Assembly: GCF_000173075.1 (NCBI RefSeq)
Contig: NZ_ABVL01000001.1
Span: forward strand, 248,001-312,000
DNA from: Chthoniobacter flavus Ellin428
GTDB taxonomy: Bacteria > Verrucomicrobiota > Verrucomicrobiia > Chthoniobacterales > Chthoniobacteraceae
Direction: 5' to 3'
Length of the DNA: 64,000 nucleotides
A model generated the notes under the pieces. It was not told the origin of the DNA and did no database searches. It saw only the letters and a program-made list of their open reading frames with translations. How positions within the stretch are numbered: position 1 is the first letter of the stretch; each line of letters starts with the position of its first letter. A program made the translations under genes and the position numbers. Shown one piece after another: positions 26,166 through 36,736 of this stretch.

Positions 26166-27164
26166 ATGTCTTTTGTTCGTTCCCTCCTGGCCTCCAGCGT
26201 GGCCTCGCTGTTTCTGACTGCCGTCTCGGCCCACGCGCAGGTGGCGATTTCGCAAGAAGGGGACGCGGTGCATGTCGCGATCGATGGCCAGCCGTTTACC
26301 GATTTCGTCCTGCGCGGCGGCAATGCGATGAAGCCGTATTTGTATCCGCTGCGTTCGGCGACCGGGAAGCTGGTCACGCGCAAGTTTCCCATGGAGAACG
26401 TCGAGGGTGAGCCAAAGGATCATCCGCACCAGCGCGGGCTATGGTTTGCCCACGAACGGGTGAACGGGTTCGATTTCTGGAATAACGAAGCCGATTACAA
26501 GTCGACCAATCGCGGCCGCATCGTGGTGAACAAAATCAGCGACATCCAGAGCGGCCCGGATGCGGGCAGTTTTACGGCCGATCTCGAATGGCAGGATCCG
26601 AATGGCGGTAAGGTGCTGTCGGAGACGCGCAAGACGACTTTCCACAAGACGCCGACGCTGCGCATCATCGATGTCGATATCACGCTGACTCCAGCCGCCG
26701 GAGATGTGAAATTTGGTGATGCCAAAGATGGTGCGTTCGGCATCCGCCTGGCGCCGGCTTTGGAAGAACCCGGCAACGCAGCGAAGGGAGTGACGAACCA
26801 AATTCCCGGTACCGGTAAGATGACCAATGCCGAAGGCGATTCGGGGGAGAAAGCGGTGTGGGGCAAGACGTCGAACTGGGTCGACTATGCCGGCGAAGTG
26901 GATGGCGAGAAAGTCGGCATCGCCATCTTCGATAATCCGGGCAACTCCCGCCGCGCCCATTGGCATTCGCGCGGTTATGGCCTCTTCGCCGCGAATCCGT
27001 TTGGCCTGAGCGTCTTCACCAAGGACAAGTCGCAGGACGGTAGCGTCATCTTGAAGCCGGGTGAAAAGCTGCACTTTCAGTATCGGGTCGTCATTCATCC
27101 CGGTGACACCCAGTCGGCGAATATTCCGGCCCTGTGGGATGCTTACTTGAAGGAAGTGAAGTAA
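26166..27164 (+). CDS. PmoA-like / DUF6807 secreted protein
   Basis: 332 residues with a signal peptide (MSFVRSLLASSVASLFLTAVSAHA), which fixes the start at 26166 rather than 26124. Typical family segments: PFTDFVLRGGNAMKPYLYPL, DHPHQRGLWFAHERVNGFDFW, GIAIFDNPGNSRRAHWHSRGYGLFAANPFG. Databases name these proteins 'PmoA family', but they are unrelated to particulate methane monooxygenase. They are frequent in carbohydrate-degrading Planctomycetes and Verrucomicrobiota, next to oxidoreductases and sulfatases, with no proven activity. The conserved histidines in HPHQRG could bind a metal or sugar; that is inference. Confidence 0.85.
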   Translation: MSFVRSLLASSVASLFLTAVSAHAQVAISQEGDAVHVAIDGQPFTDFVLRGGNAMKPYLYPLRSATGKLVTRKFPMENVEGEPKDHPHQRGLWFAHERVNGFDFWNNEADYKSTNRGRIVVNKISDIQSGPDAGSFTADLEWQDPNGGKVLSETRKTTFHKTPTLRIIDVDITLTPAAGDVKFGDAKDGAFGIRLAPALEEPGNAAKGVTNQIPGTGKMTNAEGDSGEKAVWGKTSNWVDYAGEVDGEKVGIAIFDNPGNSRRAHWHSRGYGLFAANPFGLSVFTKDKSQDGSVILKPGEKLHFQYRVVIHPGDTQSANIPALWDAYLKEVK

Positions 27165-27398
27165 CGCAGGCCTTGGCGAGGCGCCCTGAGGCCAGTGCCC
27201 CTACCGCGACTTTTGCGGCGAAGGGTTCATCCAAAGCGCTCCAAAAAGTGCGCTTCGTTTTCTTACGCACCGCTTCCATCGAGGCCGGGTCGCCCTATCT
27301 CGCGAAAATAAGCGAATAGTTCAAAAATCGGAGCGATTTATTCTATGTGGTTTCGGGTCTGCCTCGATAGACGAGTAGCGGCTTTTTCTTACAAACCT

Positions 27399-30300
27399 AT
27401 GCCTCACTCGCTTCCCCCGGCGGTCGTGCTGTGCCGTATGGCCGCCTGCGCACTCCTCGCACTGTCCACCTCCAGCCACGCACAGGATGTCCCTGTGCCG
27501 CAGCAATCCTACACCACCGCACAGCTCTATCAGCCGTTGCGCACCTTCACGACCTCCGAAATTGGCATTTTGCCCACCCAAGTCGGCATTCACCACGGCT
27601 ATATGGTGGTCTCGGGCGGACGCCAGGGCGGCACGGGAGGTGATCCTACGGGCTATGGAAAGCTCACCATCTGGCGGCTGTCCCAGCCTTCCGCGCCGAA
27701 TGTGGTGAACCCGAGCCTGGTCGGCCAGATTGTGGATGATAACATCTACAAGAGCCATGTCATGGGTTTCTCCGGGGAGAAGGTCGCACTGCGGACGAAC
27801 AAAGTTACGATCTTCGATCTGACCAATCCCGCCGCCCCGACCGCTTTGGGCACGGCGACCGGCGGCCATTCGTCAAGCCACTCCTCCTGTTGGGCGGGCA
27901 AATACATCTACACCTGCGGTGAAGGCTACGGCACAGCCAGCGGCTGGCTCGATATCTACGATGTTAGCAATCCCAACACCCCCACGCTCGTCCGGTCCGT
28001 CGATCTTCCGACCATCACGGGATTTCGTTGTGCGTCGGTTTTTGTCCTCGGCAATCAACTCGTCGTCTCGGCCAGCCTGACCAATGGGGTCGCGACCTTC
28101 GACCTGAGCGATCCGACGAACCCGCTGCTGGTCAACGTTTTTCGGGGTGACACCGGGGCCAATACTTATACTTCCTATCTCAGTGGTTATCGCCTCTACG
28201 GCGGCGGCCAGGCCGGGGGCTTGTATATCTACGACGTATCGGATTCCCAGAACATCAAGCTCGTCGATCATGTCACCACGCTGGGCGGCACTCCGCGTTA
28301 CCCGGTGTTGCAGGATGAGTTCATTCACCTTGGCAATATCGGCAACGGCCACTATCAGAAAATCCGCATCGATACCGTCCCGGCACAAATCGTTGCGGAC
28401 GTTCCCATGCCGATCCCGCCTGGCGGCGGCCACGCGAACACCGAGATCGCCATTCCCATCGGCAACCTTGTCTATGTCGGCTGCATCAACGGCGCCAATC
28501 CCGGTTCCCCGATCACCAATCCGGCGGGTTGGATCATCCCGCACGATACCGTGCCCGACACCCGGCCGCCGGCGGTGAACGGCGTGCGTCCGCTGGACGG
28601 CGAGACCAATGTCGCGCCCACGAGTATGATCGGTGTCTCTTTCACCGACCTGCTCAATACGCCTTCCATCAACAGTTCGAGCATCATCGTTCGCCCTGTC
28701 GGCGGCACGGCGCTGTCCGGCACTTATTCGAACATGGGCGGCATCGTGAACTTTGACCCCAGCACTCCGCTGGCGGCGAATACCACTTATGAAATCGTCG
28801 TCAAAGGCGGCGGCGTGCGGGATTATTCGGGTAACGCTTTTGCCGCGGATCAAATCTATCGCTTCTCCACGGGATCGAGCATCGACACCACCACGCTCGG
28901 CCTCGCTCTCGACTATCCGCTCGACGAGACCACGGGCACCACGGCCGATGACACCCTCGGCGCGCACAACGGCACGCTGACGAATTTCCCGGCATCGCCG
29001 TGGTCGGCGGGCATTGTCGGGGCCGGTTCGCTGAACTTCGATGGCGTGGCCAGTTATGTGGCGGTCCCGAGCATCGATGTCGGGAGCGCTTTTTCCTTCA
29101 GCACGTGGGTGCGAGTGACTTCCGGAAGTTCGAATCTCGAGACGATCGTGGCCAATGCCGCGGGCGGTTTTGCCACCGCGGGCTTCCGTCTTTTTGTCTA
29201 CGGATCGGCGCACGCGAGTTATCCCGGGCGTGTCCAACTGGAGACCGGCGACGGCACCACCGGCAACGCCGCCAACACCGCGATTGGTGCGCTGCCCTTC
29301 GATCAATGGGTGCACCTTGCGGTGACCGTCGATCGCACGGCCGGTGCGGCGCATATCTATGTCAATGGCATCGACCAAACCGCGGATAGCAGCGTGGTCA
29401 CAGATTTCCCGACCGCGGCCCCGCTTACGCTGGGGCGCATGAGCACCGCGGCCTACTTCTTCGGCGGCGGCATGGATGATTTCCGGCTCTACTCGCGCGT
29501 CCTCGTGCCGGCGGATATCGATCAGTTGCGCAATCTGTGTGTCTCGCCCATCGGCCATTGGGGTTTCAATAACACTACCGCGGATGCCGCGCCGAACGGT
29601 CGGCCAGTCACCCTCAGCGCCACCGGCAATACTTACGACGCCACGCAAGCCAATGAGGGTGGTTGGTCGCTCAATCTCGACGGCAGCACCGGCTTCGCGA
29701 CGACCCCGAGTCTCGAACTGGGCAATAGCTTCACCCTGGCCGCCTGGGTCAGGATTCCGTCGGGGAACAGCGGCTTGAATACCATCATCGCCAACGGTCC
29801 CAGCGGATACATCGGCAACGGTTTCAATTTCTACGTCACCGGCTCGACCAACGCCACGCCGGGCAAGATTCAATTCGAGACCGGCAACGGCACCGCCGGC
29901 AACGACGCCCATACCGCGGCCAATGCCTTCCCGTTCGATCAATGGGTGCACGTCGCCGTGGGGGTCGATCGGGCGCGTGGCACGGCGCTCATTTACGTGA
30001 ATGGCAAGGACGTGACCGCGGACAATACCATCCGCCCCGACTTCAAGACCGCGGGGACGATGGACGTGGGGTCCATGACGAATAGCTCGAACTATCTCGC
30101 GGGTAACATCGATGACCTGCGCGTGTATCCGCGCTGGCTGAGCGATAACGAGATTGGCACGCTGGCGATCGGCAAACTGCTCGGCTACTGGCGATTTGAC
30201 GGCACGGGCGCGGACGACTCCGGATTTGCCCGCACCGCAACGCTGATGAACGGCGCCGGTTACTCCACCGATGCGGTGCGCGGTTCCGAATCGATGACCC

Positions 30301-32984
30301 TCGATGGCATCGACAGCGGCTTGGATGACCACGCCGAGGTTTCCGCCTTCGATGTTGGCAATCAATTCAGCGTCTCGCTGTGGGCCAAGCTCACCACCAC
30401 AGCTACGGGCACGCGGACGTTGCTGGCCAATTCCATCGGCGGGAGCGCCACCAACGGGATGCGCTTTTTCATCAACTCCTGGAACACCAGTGACGGTCGC
30501 ATCATCTTCGAAACCGGCAATGGCACGCTGAGCGCTGCCGCCGGCACCGCGACCGGTGTTTTCCAGCCCAACCAATGGAATCACATCGCGGTCGTCGTCG
30601 ATCGCACCGCGCAGCACGCGGACATCTATTACAATCGGCGATTGGTAACGTCGAGCAGCACCATTCGTCCCGACTTCGCGACGAACCTGCTGCTCTACCT
30701 CGGTCGCATGGCTACGGCGGCGAACTTCAATGGCCAGATCGATGACTTCCGCATTTACGCGAAGAAGCTCACGACGAGTGATATCGGCGTCCTCGGCGAA
30801 GGCAGCCCCGATACCGCGCCGACGGTGAGCAATCTCGCCTCCTCCGCGAGGGCGGCCACCACCGGTACCGGCCTGACCTTCACCGCCACGGCCTCCGATC
30901 CGAACTTCGGCGATGCGCTCAGCTACCGTTTCGATTTCGGCGATGGCACGACCACGGCTTGGACGGGGAATAACACCGCGGTTCACACTTTCAATACGCC
31001 GGGTCGCTATTCGGTCACGGTCTTCGTCAGCGATGGTACGGATACACTCACGCGGACGATGACGCAGATCGTGTATAACGCGCCCACCAGCCTGCCGCCC
31101 TCGATTTCCGCGGAGATGGCCTACGACACGAGCCGTAACAAAGTGTGGTGCGTCGTGCCTGACGGTGACGGTGCCGCGCCCGCGGGCGGCCGCGTCGTCC
31201 GCTTCGATGCGAACACGCGCGCGGTTGATTACCACGTCGCTCTCGGGGCGAATACCGACCCCGTCGCGCTGGCGCTGCGGCCCGGTAATGCCGAGGTCTG
31301 GGTGGCGTGCAAGCAGAGCGATCAAGTCATCGTCGTCGATGCCAACGCCGGTGCCGTGCTGGCCACGCTGAGCATCGGCCACGGCTACGAACCCACGGGC
31401 GTCGCTTTCGCCCCGGATGGCAGCGCCGCGTTCGTCACCTGCGAAGGCGCGGAAAGCATCCAGAAATGGGACCCGACGGCACGCACCAAGACCCTCGAGG
31501 TCGATCTCGGCGCCGCCCCGCGTGGACTGGCCGTGGCCTCCGATTCCTCGCGCATCTTTGTCTCGCGCTTCCGCTCGCCCGATACCCAGGGCCAGGTGTG
31601 GGAACTGGCCGCCGCCGGGCTCACGCTCACACGGACCTTCGCTCTTCCGCTCGATAGCACGACTCCGGACAGCGCGAGTTCCGCGCGCGGCTTGCCGAAT
31701 TATCTCTCACAAGTCGTGGTCAGCCCGGATGGCCAGCGCGCCTGGCTGCCCGGCAAAAAGGACAACATCCTGCGGGGCAAATATCGCGACGGCCAGGATC
31801 TCACGCACGATGACACCGTCCGCGCCTATGTCGGCCAGCTCAACCTCACCACCTCGAGCCCGAATCCGAATGCGGAAATCGTCGCCAATCGCGTCGATCT
31901 CGATAACACCGGGCTCCCGGTCTCGGCGTGCTTCTCGCCGCACGGCGATCTCGTCTTCGTCTCCATCATCGCCAACGAAGAGGTTGCCGTCATCGATGCC
32001 AATTCGCGCGCCACGCAACCCGCGATCTCCACCGCCGATAGTGGCCAGTTGTTTGGTTATGCACCGAATGGTCTGTGCGTAAGCCCCGATGGCTCGAAGC
32101 TCTTCGTGCACAATTTCCTCGAGCGCAAAGTGCGCGTCTTCGACATCAGCCAGCTCACCGCCGGCACCGGTTCCACGGCCACGCTGCTCGGTACGGTGCC
32201 GCTCGTCGTCACCGAACCGCTGGCGGCCAACATCCTGCAGGGCAAAAAGATCTTCTACAATTCCGAGGACCCGCGGATCGCGGCGGAAGGCTATATCTCC
32301 TGCGTGAGTTGCCACCTTCACGGGGACAGCGACGGCCGCGTCTGGGACCTGGGCACGTTTGGCGAAGGCCTTCGCAAGACGATTGATCTACGCGGCCATG
32401 CTGGCATGAGCATGGGGCCGCTGCACTGGAGCGCCAACTTCGACGAGGTGCAGGATTTCGAGAACCAAATCCGCAACCTGAATGGCGGCGCCGGTCTCAT
32501 TAACGGGACGGTCAATCCTCCCCTCGGCGCACCGAACGCCGGTCGCAGCACCGATCTCGATGCGCTCGCCGCCTTCGTCAGTTCACTCACGACCATTCCG
32601 AAGAGCCCGTACCGAAACCCCGACGGCTCCAACACGACCTCGGCGATCAACGGCCAGGCCGACTTCACCACCCTGGGCTGCGCGAACTGCCACAGTGGAA
32701 CTCAATTCACCGACAGCTCGCTCACCACGTTCATCCGGCACGACATGGGCACCATCAATGCCAGCTCCGGCCAGCGTCTCAGCGGCACGCTCGATGGAAT
32801 CGATACGCCGACCCTGCGCGGCATTTGGGGCACGTATCCCTATCTACACCGTGGCCAGGCCGCCGACCTCCCGTCCGTCTTCAACACGACGAACGCCCCG
32901 GCCGGCAAGGGCCACGATGTGTTCCGCACCCTCACGACCACCCAGCAGAACGATCTCATTCGTTACTTGTTGGAGTTGGAGTGA
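27399..32984 (+). CDS. Giant secreted protein: LVIVD propeller, Ig-like, three LamG domains, PKD, YVTN propeller, dihaem cytochrome c
   Basis: 1861 residues, signal peptide ending SSHAQ. Approximate order: beta-propeller with LVIVD-like repeats (30-370; 'LDIYDVSNPNTPTLV'); Ig-like Big_5 (386-490; PPAVNGVRPLDGETNVAPTS); three LamG domains (500-710, 717-920, 924-1134), each ending 'DDFRLY/DDLRVY' before a short helix; PKD (1136-1227; YRFDFGDGTTTAWTGN); YVTN/YncE-like seven-bladed propeller (1230-1600); and a C-terminal cytochrome part with CVSCH at 1635 and CANCH at 1761, as in MauG/CCP-like dihaem proteins. So a carbohydrate- or surface-binding scaffold is joined to a redox domain. It lies upstream of a beta-helix gene on the same strand (87 bp). 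Partners and substrate are unknown. Confidence 0.9.
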   Translation: MPHSLPPAVVLCRMAACALLALSTSSHAQDVPVPQQSYTTAQLYQPLRTFTTSEIGILPTQVGIHHGYMVVSGGRQGGTGGDPTGYGKLTIWRLSQPSAPNVVNPSLVGQIVDDNIYKSHVMGFSGEKVALRTNKVTIFDLTNPAAPTALGTATGGHSSSHSSCWAGKYIYTCGEGYGTASGWLDIYDVSNPNTPTLVRSVDLPTITGFRCASVFVLGNQLVVSASLTNGVATFDLSDPTNPLLVNVFRGDTGANTYTSYLSGYRLYGGGQAGGLYIYDVSDSQNIKLVDHVTTLGGTPRYPVLQDEFIHLGNIGNGHYQKIRIDTVPAQIVADVPMPIPPGGGHANTEIAIPIGNLVYVGCINGANPGSPITNPAGWIIPHDTVPDTRPPAVNGVRPLDGETNVAPTSMIGVSFTDLLNTPSINSSSIIVRPVGGTALSGTYSNMGGIVNFDPSTPLAANTTYEIVVKGGGVRDYSGNAFAADQIYRFSTGSSIDTTTLGLALDYPLDETTGTTADDTLGAHNGTLTNFPASPWSAGIVGAGSLNFDGVASYVAVPSIDVGSAFSFSTWVRVTSGSSNLETIVANAAGGFATAGFRLFVYGSAHASYPGRVQLETGDGTTGNAANTAIGALPFDQWVHLAVTVDRTAGAAHIYVNGIDQTADSSVVTDFPTAAPLTLGRMSTAAYFFGGGMDDFRLYSRVLVPADIDQLRNLCVSPIGHWGFNNTTADAAPNGRPVTLSATGNTYDATQANEGGWSLNLDGSTGFATTPSLELGNSFTLAAWVRIPSGNSGLNTIIANGPSGYIGNGFNFYVTGSTNATPGKIQFETGNGTAGNDAHTAANAFPFDQWVHVAVGVDRARGTALIYVNGKDVTADNTIRPDFKTAGTMDVGSMTNSSNYLAGNIDDLRVYPRWLSDNEIGTLAIGKLLGYWRFDGTGADDSGFARTATLMNGAGYSTDAVRGSESMTLDGIDSGLDDHAEVSAFDVGNQFSVSLWAKLTTTATGTRTLLANSIGGSATNGMRFFINSWNTSDGRIIFETGNGTLSAAAGTATGVFQPNQWNHIAVVVDRTAQHADIYYNRRLVTSSSTIRPDFATNLLLYLGRMATAANFNGQIDDFRIYAKKLTTSDIGVLGEGSPDTAPTVSNLASSARAATTGTGLTFTATASDPNFGDALSYRFDFGDGTTTAWTGNNTAVHTFNTPGRYSVTVFVSDGTDTLTRTMTQIVYNAPTSLPPSISAEMAYDTSRNKVWCVVPDGDGAAPAGGRVVRFDANTRAVDYHVALGANTDPVALALRPGNAEVWVACKQSDQVIVVDANAGAVLATLSIGHGYEPTGVAFAPDGSAAFVTCEGAESIQKWDPTARTKTLEVDLGAAPRGLAVASDSSRIFVSRFRSPDTQGQVWELAAAGLTLTRTFALPLDSTTPDSASSARGLPNYLSQVVVSPDGQRAWLPGKKDNILRGKYRDGQDLTHDDTVRAYVGQLNLTTSSPNPNAEIVANRVDLDNTGLPVSACFSPHGDLVFVSIIANEEVAVIDANSRATQPAISTADSGQLFGYAPNGLCVSPDGSKLFVHNFLERKVRVFDISQLTAGTGSTATLLGTVPLVVTEPLAANILQGKKIFYNSEDPRIAAEGYISCVSCHLHGDSDGRVWDLGTFGEGLRKTIDLRGHAGMSMGPLHWSANFDEVQDFENQIRNLNGGAGLINGTVNPPLGAPNAGRSTDLDALAAFVSSLTTIPKSPYRNPDGSNTTSAINGQADFTTLGCANCHSGTQFTDSSLTTFIRHDMGTINASSGQRLSGTLDGIDTPTLRGIWGTYPYLHRGQAADLPSVFNTTNAPAGKGHDVFRTLTTTQQNDLIRYLLELE

Positions 32985-33071
32985 TGCGCCGGGATTTTCC
33001 CGGTTTCATTTAGATGGTGGCGGCCAATTTGCGTTCGCCACTCGTTCTCAATTCAACACCTCAGAGCTAAC

Positions 33072-36000
33072 ATGATCCCCCCGTGTAATCTCCGCTCCGT
33101 GCTTCGTCGCGCCACGACTCCGGCTGTCTTGGTCATCGCCCTCTTCGCTCTCGCCGAGACGAGCCACGCGCAGGTTCCTGCGATCTTGCGAACGTCCGAT
33201 GCCGTCGCAGCGGGCCAGCCGTTCCGCATCAATGGCGATGGAATCACAACCGCGGCTTACGTGGCCGTCGCGCCGGCCAATGGCGCCGCGCCCGCCACAC
33301 CGCCGGCTGGTTACAGCAGTCCGTCCATCGCGCAGCACGATCAGACCGGAAAAAATCACTACGTCGTGGCCACCATGCCGTCCCTCGCGGCGGGCGTCTA
33401 CAATGTCTGGGTAAACAACGGGTCGGGCTGGAGTCCGAAGCCCTTTCCGATGAACCGAGCGCGGCCGCTCTTCATGTCCGAGTATCAAGCGTATGCCGGT
33501 TTCCAGATCGAAGTCGCGGGCCGCAATTTCGACTTGCACGAATTTGGCGGCACAACGACCACCCTGGTCCGTTTGAGAAACAGCACGAACGGCACGACCA
33601 TCCCGGCGACTATCGTCAATGGCAGTCTCAATCCTGCTCATCTCACCTTCACCGTGCCGACGGCCACGGTGAATGCCCAGTACTATGTGGATGTGTCCAA
33701 TAACAACGGCGTCGACTGGGGGACGCTCGACAATGGACAATTGTTGCAGATCGTTGCTATTCCGCCGGCTGGTTCCGATCCGCTGGGCATGGGCGTGGTC
33801 TGGGCGAAGGATTTCCGATGGGCGACAGTAAAAAATGTCACGCAGCCGCCGTATAACATCAACCCGGCCGATACCACCGGCCCGGGCGACAATGCCGCGG
33901 TGCAACAGGCGGTCGACGATGCTTCCGCGGCCGGAGGAGGCGTGGTCTATCTGCCCGCCGGTAATTACTACCTCAGCTTCATTACCCTCGGACCGGGTGT
34001 CGTCTTGAAGGGAGACGGCGATAGCACGAAGATCTATTACATCGGCGCGGGCGGTTCTTCCTTCGTTCGTTCCAAGAGAACCAATGAGATGGCTGCCGGA
34101 CAGAAGCCGGAATTGCAAGGCCTCGCCAACCTGAGCATTCAGCTTTCCAATCAAAGTGTGCGGCCGGATGTGTTCATCTCCCTGGGCGATTTCAGTGTCC
34201 CCAACGACCAAAGGGTCGGGAACCGATTGTTTGCGCTCAACGTGCAGCTGAACTACGACTACACGGCCGAGGGGGCGAGCGGCCAGCGGGGCATCGGCTT
34301 TTTGGCCACCGGCCTGGAGCGGATGCTCGTTCAGGGTTGCGATTTTGTGGGTCGGCGGGCCACGATTCTGAGCAGCTACGTCGCCAAATACTTCAATCTC
34401 CGCAACAACCATTTCGAGTATTCCTCGGGTTACGTCCACGGCAGTTCCACGTTTTCTTTTTACGAAAATAACGACGTCATCGCGCATTCCGGATACGGAG
34501 CGGAAAGCCACGGCCTGTTCGCTCGCTCCGATGCCTATGTGGCCAATAACTACGTCGAGGGGACCGGAGGACCGGCCAACACCTACAACGATGGGGAATC
34601 GATCTGCAACGAGGCGTCGGGCTACGCCAATTTCAACTTCGGAGCGGTGACGTCGGCTACCGCTACCACTCTCGTCGTCAACTCGCCGGATGTCACTCTC
34701 GTCGCTCCCGTCAATCTTTACTACGGCGACCTGAGTGTGCTCATTACCGAGGGGGCCGGGATTGGCCAGTTGAGAAAGGTCTCCGTAAATCCCGCCACCA
34801 ACACCTTCACCATCACGGGAGATAAGCCCTTCGACATTATCCCGGACCACACCAGCCGCTGGACGCTGTATGCTCCGCTGCGCAACTTTACCATCTATCA
34901 AAACACCTTCGCCAATTGCGCCAAAGGGATCTGGCTCTACGGCAACGCCTACGACGATTATGTCGCGGAGAATACCTCGATCAATTCCGCCGGCATTTAC
35001 CTGCACTGCACCAGTGGCAGCACCGGCACGAACCCCGCCGTCGGTGTCGATAAACAGGGCTATTTCACCCGCATCGCTCACAATACGGTGAGAGGTCTTT
35101 CCCGCTGGGGAAATTACGCCGGCATCGGATTGAATACCGGACGCTGGAATTCTGGCGGTAGCTATCTCAGCACCCAGGCTTACGGGACGGAGATCATCGA
35201 CAATGTCATCATCGGTGATCGAAATGCCGCCACGAATGGCACCACCTATCCCGGAGAAATGGGACCCTACAGCGGGGTCTATGTCATTTCCTACGGCTTT
35301 TCCAATCCCTCCAACGGCGTGGGCACGGGAGACGCCACCGACACGATCATCTACGGCAACCAGCTCTCCAACCTGAAGTTCGGCATCAATCTATCGCGCG
35401 CGGATAGCGGAAACCTGCTTTCCACGAATCGCTACGACAGCCTGGTCACCACCTTCCTTAACGAGGCGAACCCGCAAAGTGACAACACCATGCAGCTCAA
35501 CAATACGTCGGGAACGATCGCAGCCACCGCGCCCATCTTCCAGGAAGACTTCAACAACAACACCTCGGCCACGGGTGGCAGCATGTTATTGAACCCAAAT
35601 AACAAAGCGCCGCTGGTGACGACCATCAATAGCAGCCCAACGATGGGCGCTGGCACTTTCTTGAAAGCCGCGATCACCAGCTCGACGGCCGCACAAAACA
35701 TCGCGCAATTTACGCCGGCCTCGCTGGTGGCCAATTCCTGGGCCGCCATGGCCCAGGGGACGGCCAATGGATGGTCCAATGTGAATATCAATGGCGGCCT
35801 CGACTTGTTTGTCCGTCCGAATTCCGTGCCGTCCGGGGATCAGAGTTGGTTCCGCCCGGTCGACGTCGATAACCGGTCCAGCGGAGGACTGCGCATTATT
35901 TTGACGGGAGCCGGCAACAGCCTGCAACTCCAACTGGTCGCACCGACGGGCGTGAATGCTTTCAGCACCGATGGGGTTACTTACAATCTAAACACCGTGG

Positions 36001-36314
36001 TCACGACGCCCGGCTATGTGCTCACTCCGGGAGCGGTCTATCACATCGGGTTCACCCTGAACACCGCCGCTTCGGGGCAGGTCACGGCCCGGCTGTTTGC
36101 CGTGGCCAACAATGGCGCCATCAATACCGCCAGCACTCCGCTCGCTTCGATGACCTTCTACGTAAGCGCTGCGTTGATTCCGGCCGTCGATGCCTTCAGC
36201 GGCCAAAACTGGACGATGTCGGCGCGCGGGACTTCGCCCTTCAGCGACAACGTCGATTACGATCAGGTGCGTTTGTTCAACAGCGATCCGGGGATATTCC
36301 CGGCGGCTCAATAG
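33072..36314 (+). CDS. Secreted right-handed beta-helix (pectate-lyase-superfamily) protein with C-terminal beta-sandwich
   Basis: 1080 residues. A basic N-terminus, then TPAVLVIALFALAETSHAQ is a signal peptide. An N-terminal Ig/IPT-like part (60-250) precedes the beta-helix start typical of Pectate_lyase_3 proteins: GDNAAVQQAVDDASAAGGGVVYLPAGNYYL and GPGVVLKGDGDSTKIYY. Asn/Gly-rich rungs follow up to about residue 800. The last 250 residues look like a LamG/concanavalin-like sandwich (GGLRIILTGAGNSLQLQLV ... QVTARLFAVANNG). Such proteins act on or bind polysaccharides outside the cell. Catalytic residues cannot be picked by eye. It follows the giant LamG/cytochrome protein and may be co-transcribed with it. 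Confidence 0.88.
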   Translation: MIPPCNLRSVLRRATTPAVLVIALFALAETSHAQVPAILRTSDAVAAGQPFRINGDGITTAAYVAVAPANGAAPATPPAGYSSPSIAQHDQTGKNHYVVATMPSLAAGVYNVWVNNGSGWSPKPFPMNRARPLFMSEYQAYAGFQIEVAGRNFDLHEFGGTTTTLVRLRNSTNGTTIPATIVNGSLNPAHLTFTVPTATVNAQYYVDVSNNNGVDWGTLDNGQLLQIVAIPPAGSDPLGMGVVWAKDFRWATVKNVTQPPYNINPADTTGPGDNAAVQQAVDDASAAGGGVVYLPAGNYYLSFITLGPGVVLKGDGDSTKIYYIGAGGSSFVRSKRTNEMAAGQKPELQGLANLSIQLSNQSVRPDVFISLGDFSVPNDQRVGNRLFALNVQLNYDYTAEGASGQRGIGFLATGLERMLVQGCDFVGRRATILSSYVAKYFNLRNNHFEYSSGYVHGSSTFSFYENNDVIAHSGYGAESHGLFARSDAYVANNYVEGTGGPANTYNDGESICNEASGYANFNFGAVTSATATTLVVNSPDVTLVAPVNLYYGDLSVLITEGAGIGQLRKVSVNPATNTFTITGDKPFDIIPDHTSRWTLYAPLRNFTIYQNTFANCAKGIWLYGNAYDDYVAENTSINSAGIYLHCTSGSTGTNPAVGVDKQGYFTRIAHNTVRGLSRWGNYAGIGLNTGRWNSGGSYLSTQAYGTEIIDNVIIGDRNAATNGTTYPGEMGPYSGVYVISYGFSNPSNGVGTGDATDTIIYGNQLSNLKFGINLSRADSGNLLSTNRYDSLVTTFLNEANPQSDNTMQLNNTSGTIAATAPIFQEDFNNNTSATGGSMLLNPNNKAPLVTTINSSPTMGAGTFLKAAITSSTAAQNIAQFTPASLVANSWAAMAQGTANGWSNVNINGGLDLFVRPNSVPSGDQSWFRPVDVDNRSSGGLRIILTGAGNSLQLQLVAPTGVNAFSTDGVTYNLNTVVTTPGYVLTPGAVYHIGFTLNTAASGQVTARLFAVANNGAINTASTPLASMTFYVSAALIPAVDAFSGQNWTMSARGTSPFSDNVDYDQVRLFNSDPGIFPAAQ

Positions 36315-36436
36315 AGCGTGTTCACGCGGATGCGCTAGCTGCCGCGGAGCCATTCTGCGCGAAAGGCGGGATCAAAGCGGAGGCGTCGTCGAGGCGGCGC
36401 TCGCCCTCAGCATTACCCACATCTCGAAAAGACAGC

Positions 36437-36523
36437 GGAGAAGCCCGCGAATCACTCAGATAACGCGAATGGGGAAGGATGTCATTCGTGTCATCCGCGT
36501 GATTCGCAGGCCCTTCTTCTCTG
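36437..36523. repeat. Slipped-repeat hairpin after the beta-helix gene
   Basis: The left arm ggagaagcccgcgaatcact...aacgcgaatg (36437-36471) matches the inverted right arm cattcgtgtcatccgcgtgattcgc...cttcttctc (about 36483-36521) with scattered mismatches. It lies about 120 bp after the beta-helix stop codon. The rest of the 422 bp gap holds the leader of the next gene, including a strong ribosome-binding site. Confidence 0.6.
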
Positions 36524-36717
36524 TGGAGAGAGCTTCAAAAGAGTATTGGGAATGCTTAGGCTCCGCCGCCGCATCCGAGGGAGCGGGGCGACTACATCCG
36601 CCATGCTCCACCCGGTTGGAGCCCGGACCGCTGACTCCCCGAAAACAGCCGTGGTGTGGTTCGCGGACGATACCTCTTTGAACCGGCATTAACCGGCAAC
36701 AAAAGAAAAACGAACTG

Positions 36718-36725
36718 AAAGGAGG
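36718..36725 (+). promoter_or_regulatory. Strong Shine-Dalgarno sequence deciding between two starts
   Basis: AAAGGAGG lies 5 bases before an in-frame TTG (36731) and 11 bases before the ATG (36737). The ATG gives a clean signal peptide; the TTG only adds Met-Ala in front. Confidence 0.6.
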
Positions 36726-36736
36726 CCGTTTTGGCT

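Noticed and set aside
27873..31382. 1169-codon open frame on the minus strand
   Set aside because: It is antisense to the LamG/cytochrome gene; its translation is Arg/His/Asp-rich with no domain, the usual shadow in GC-rich repeats.
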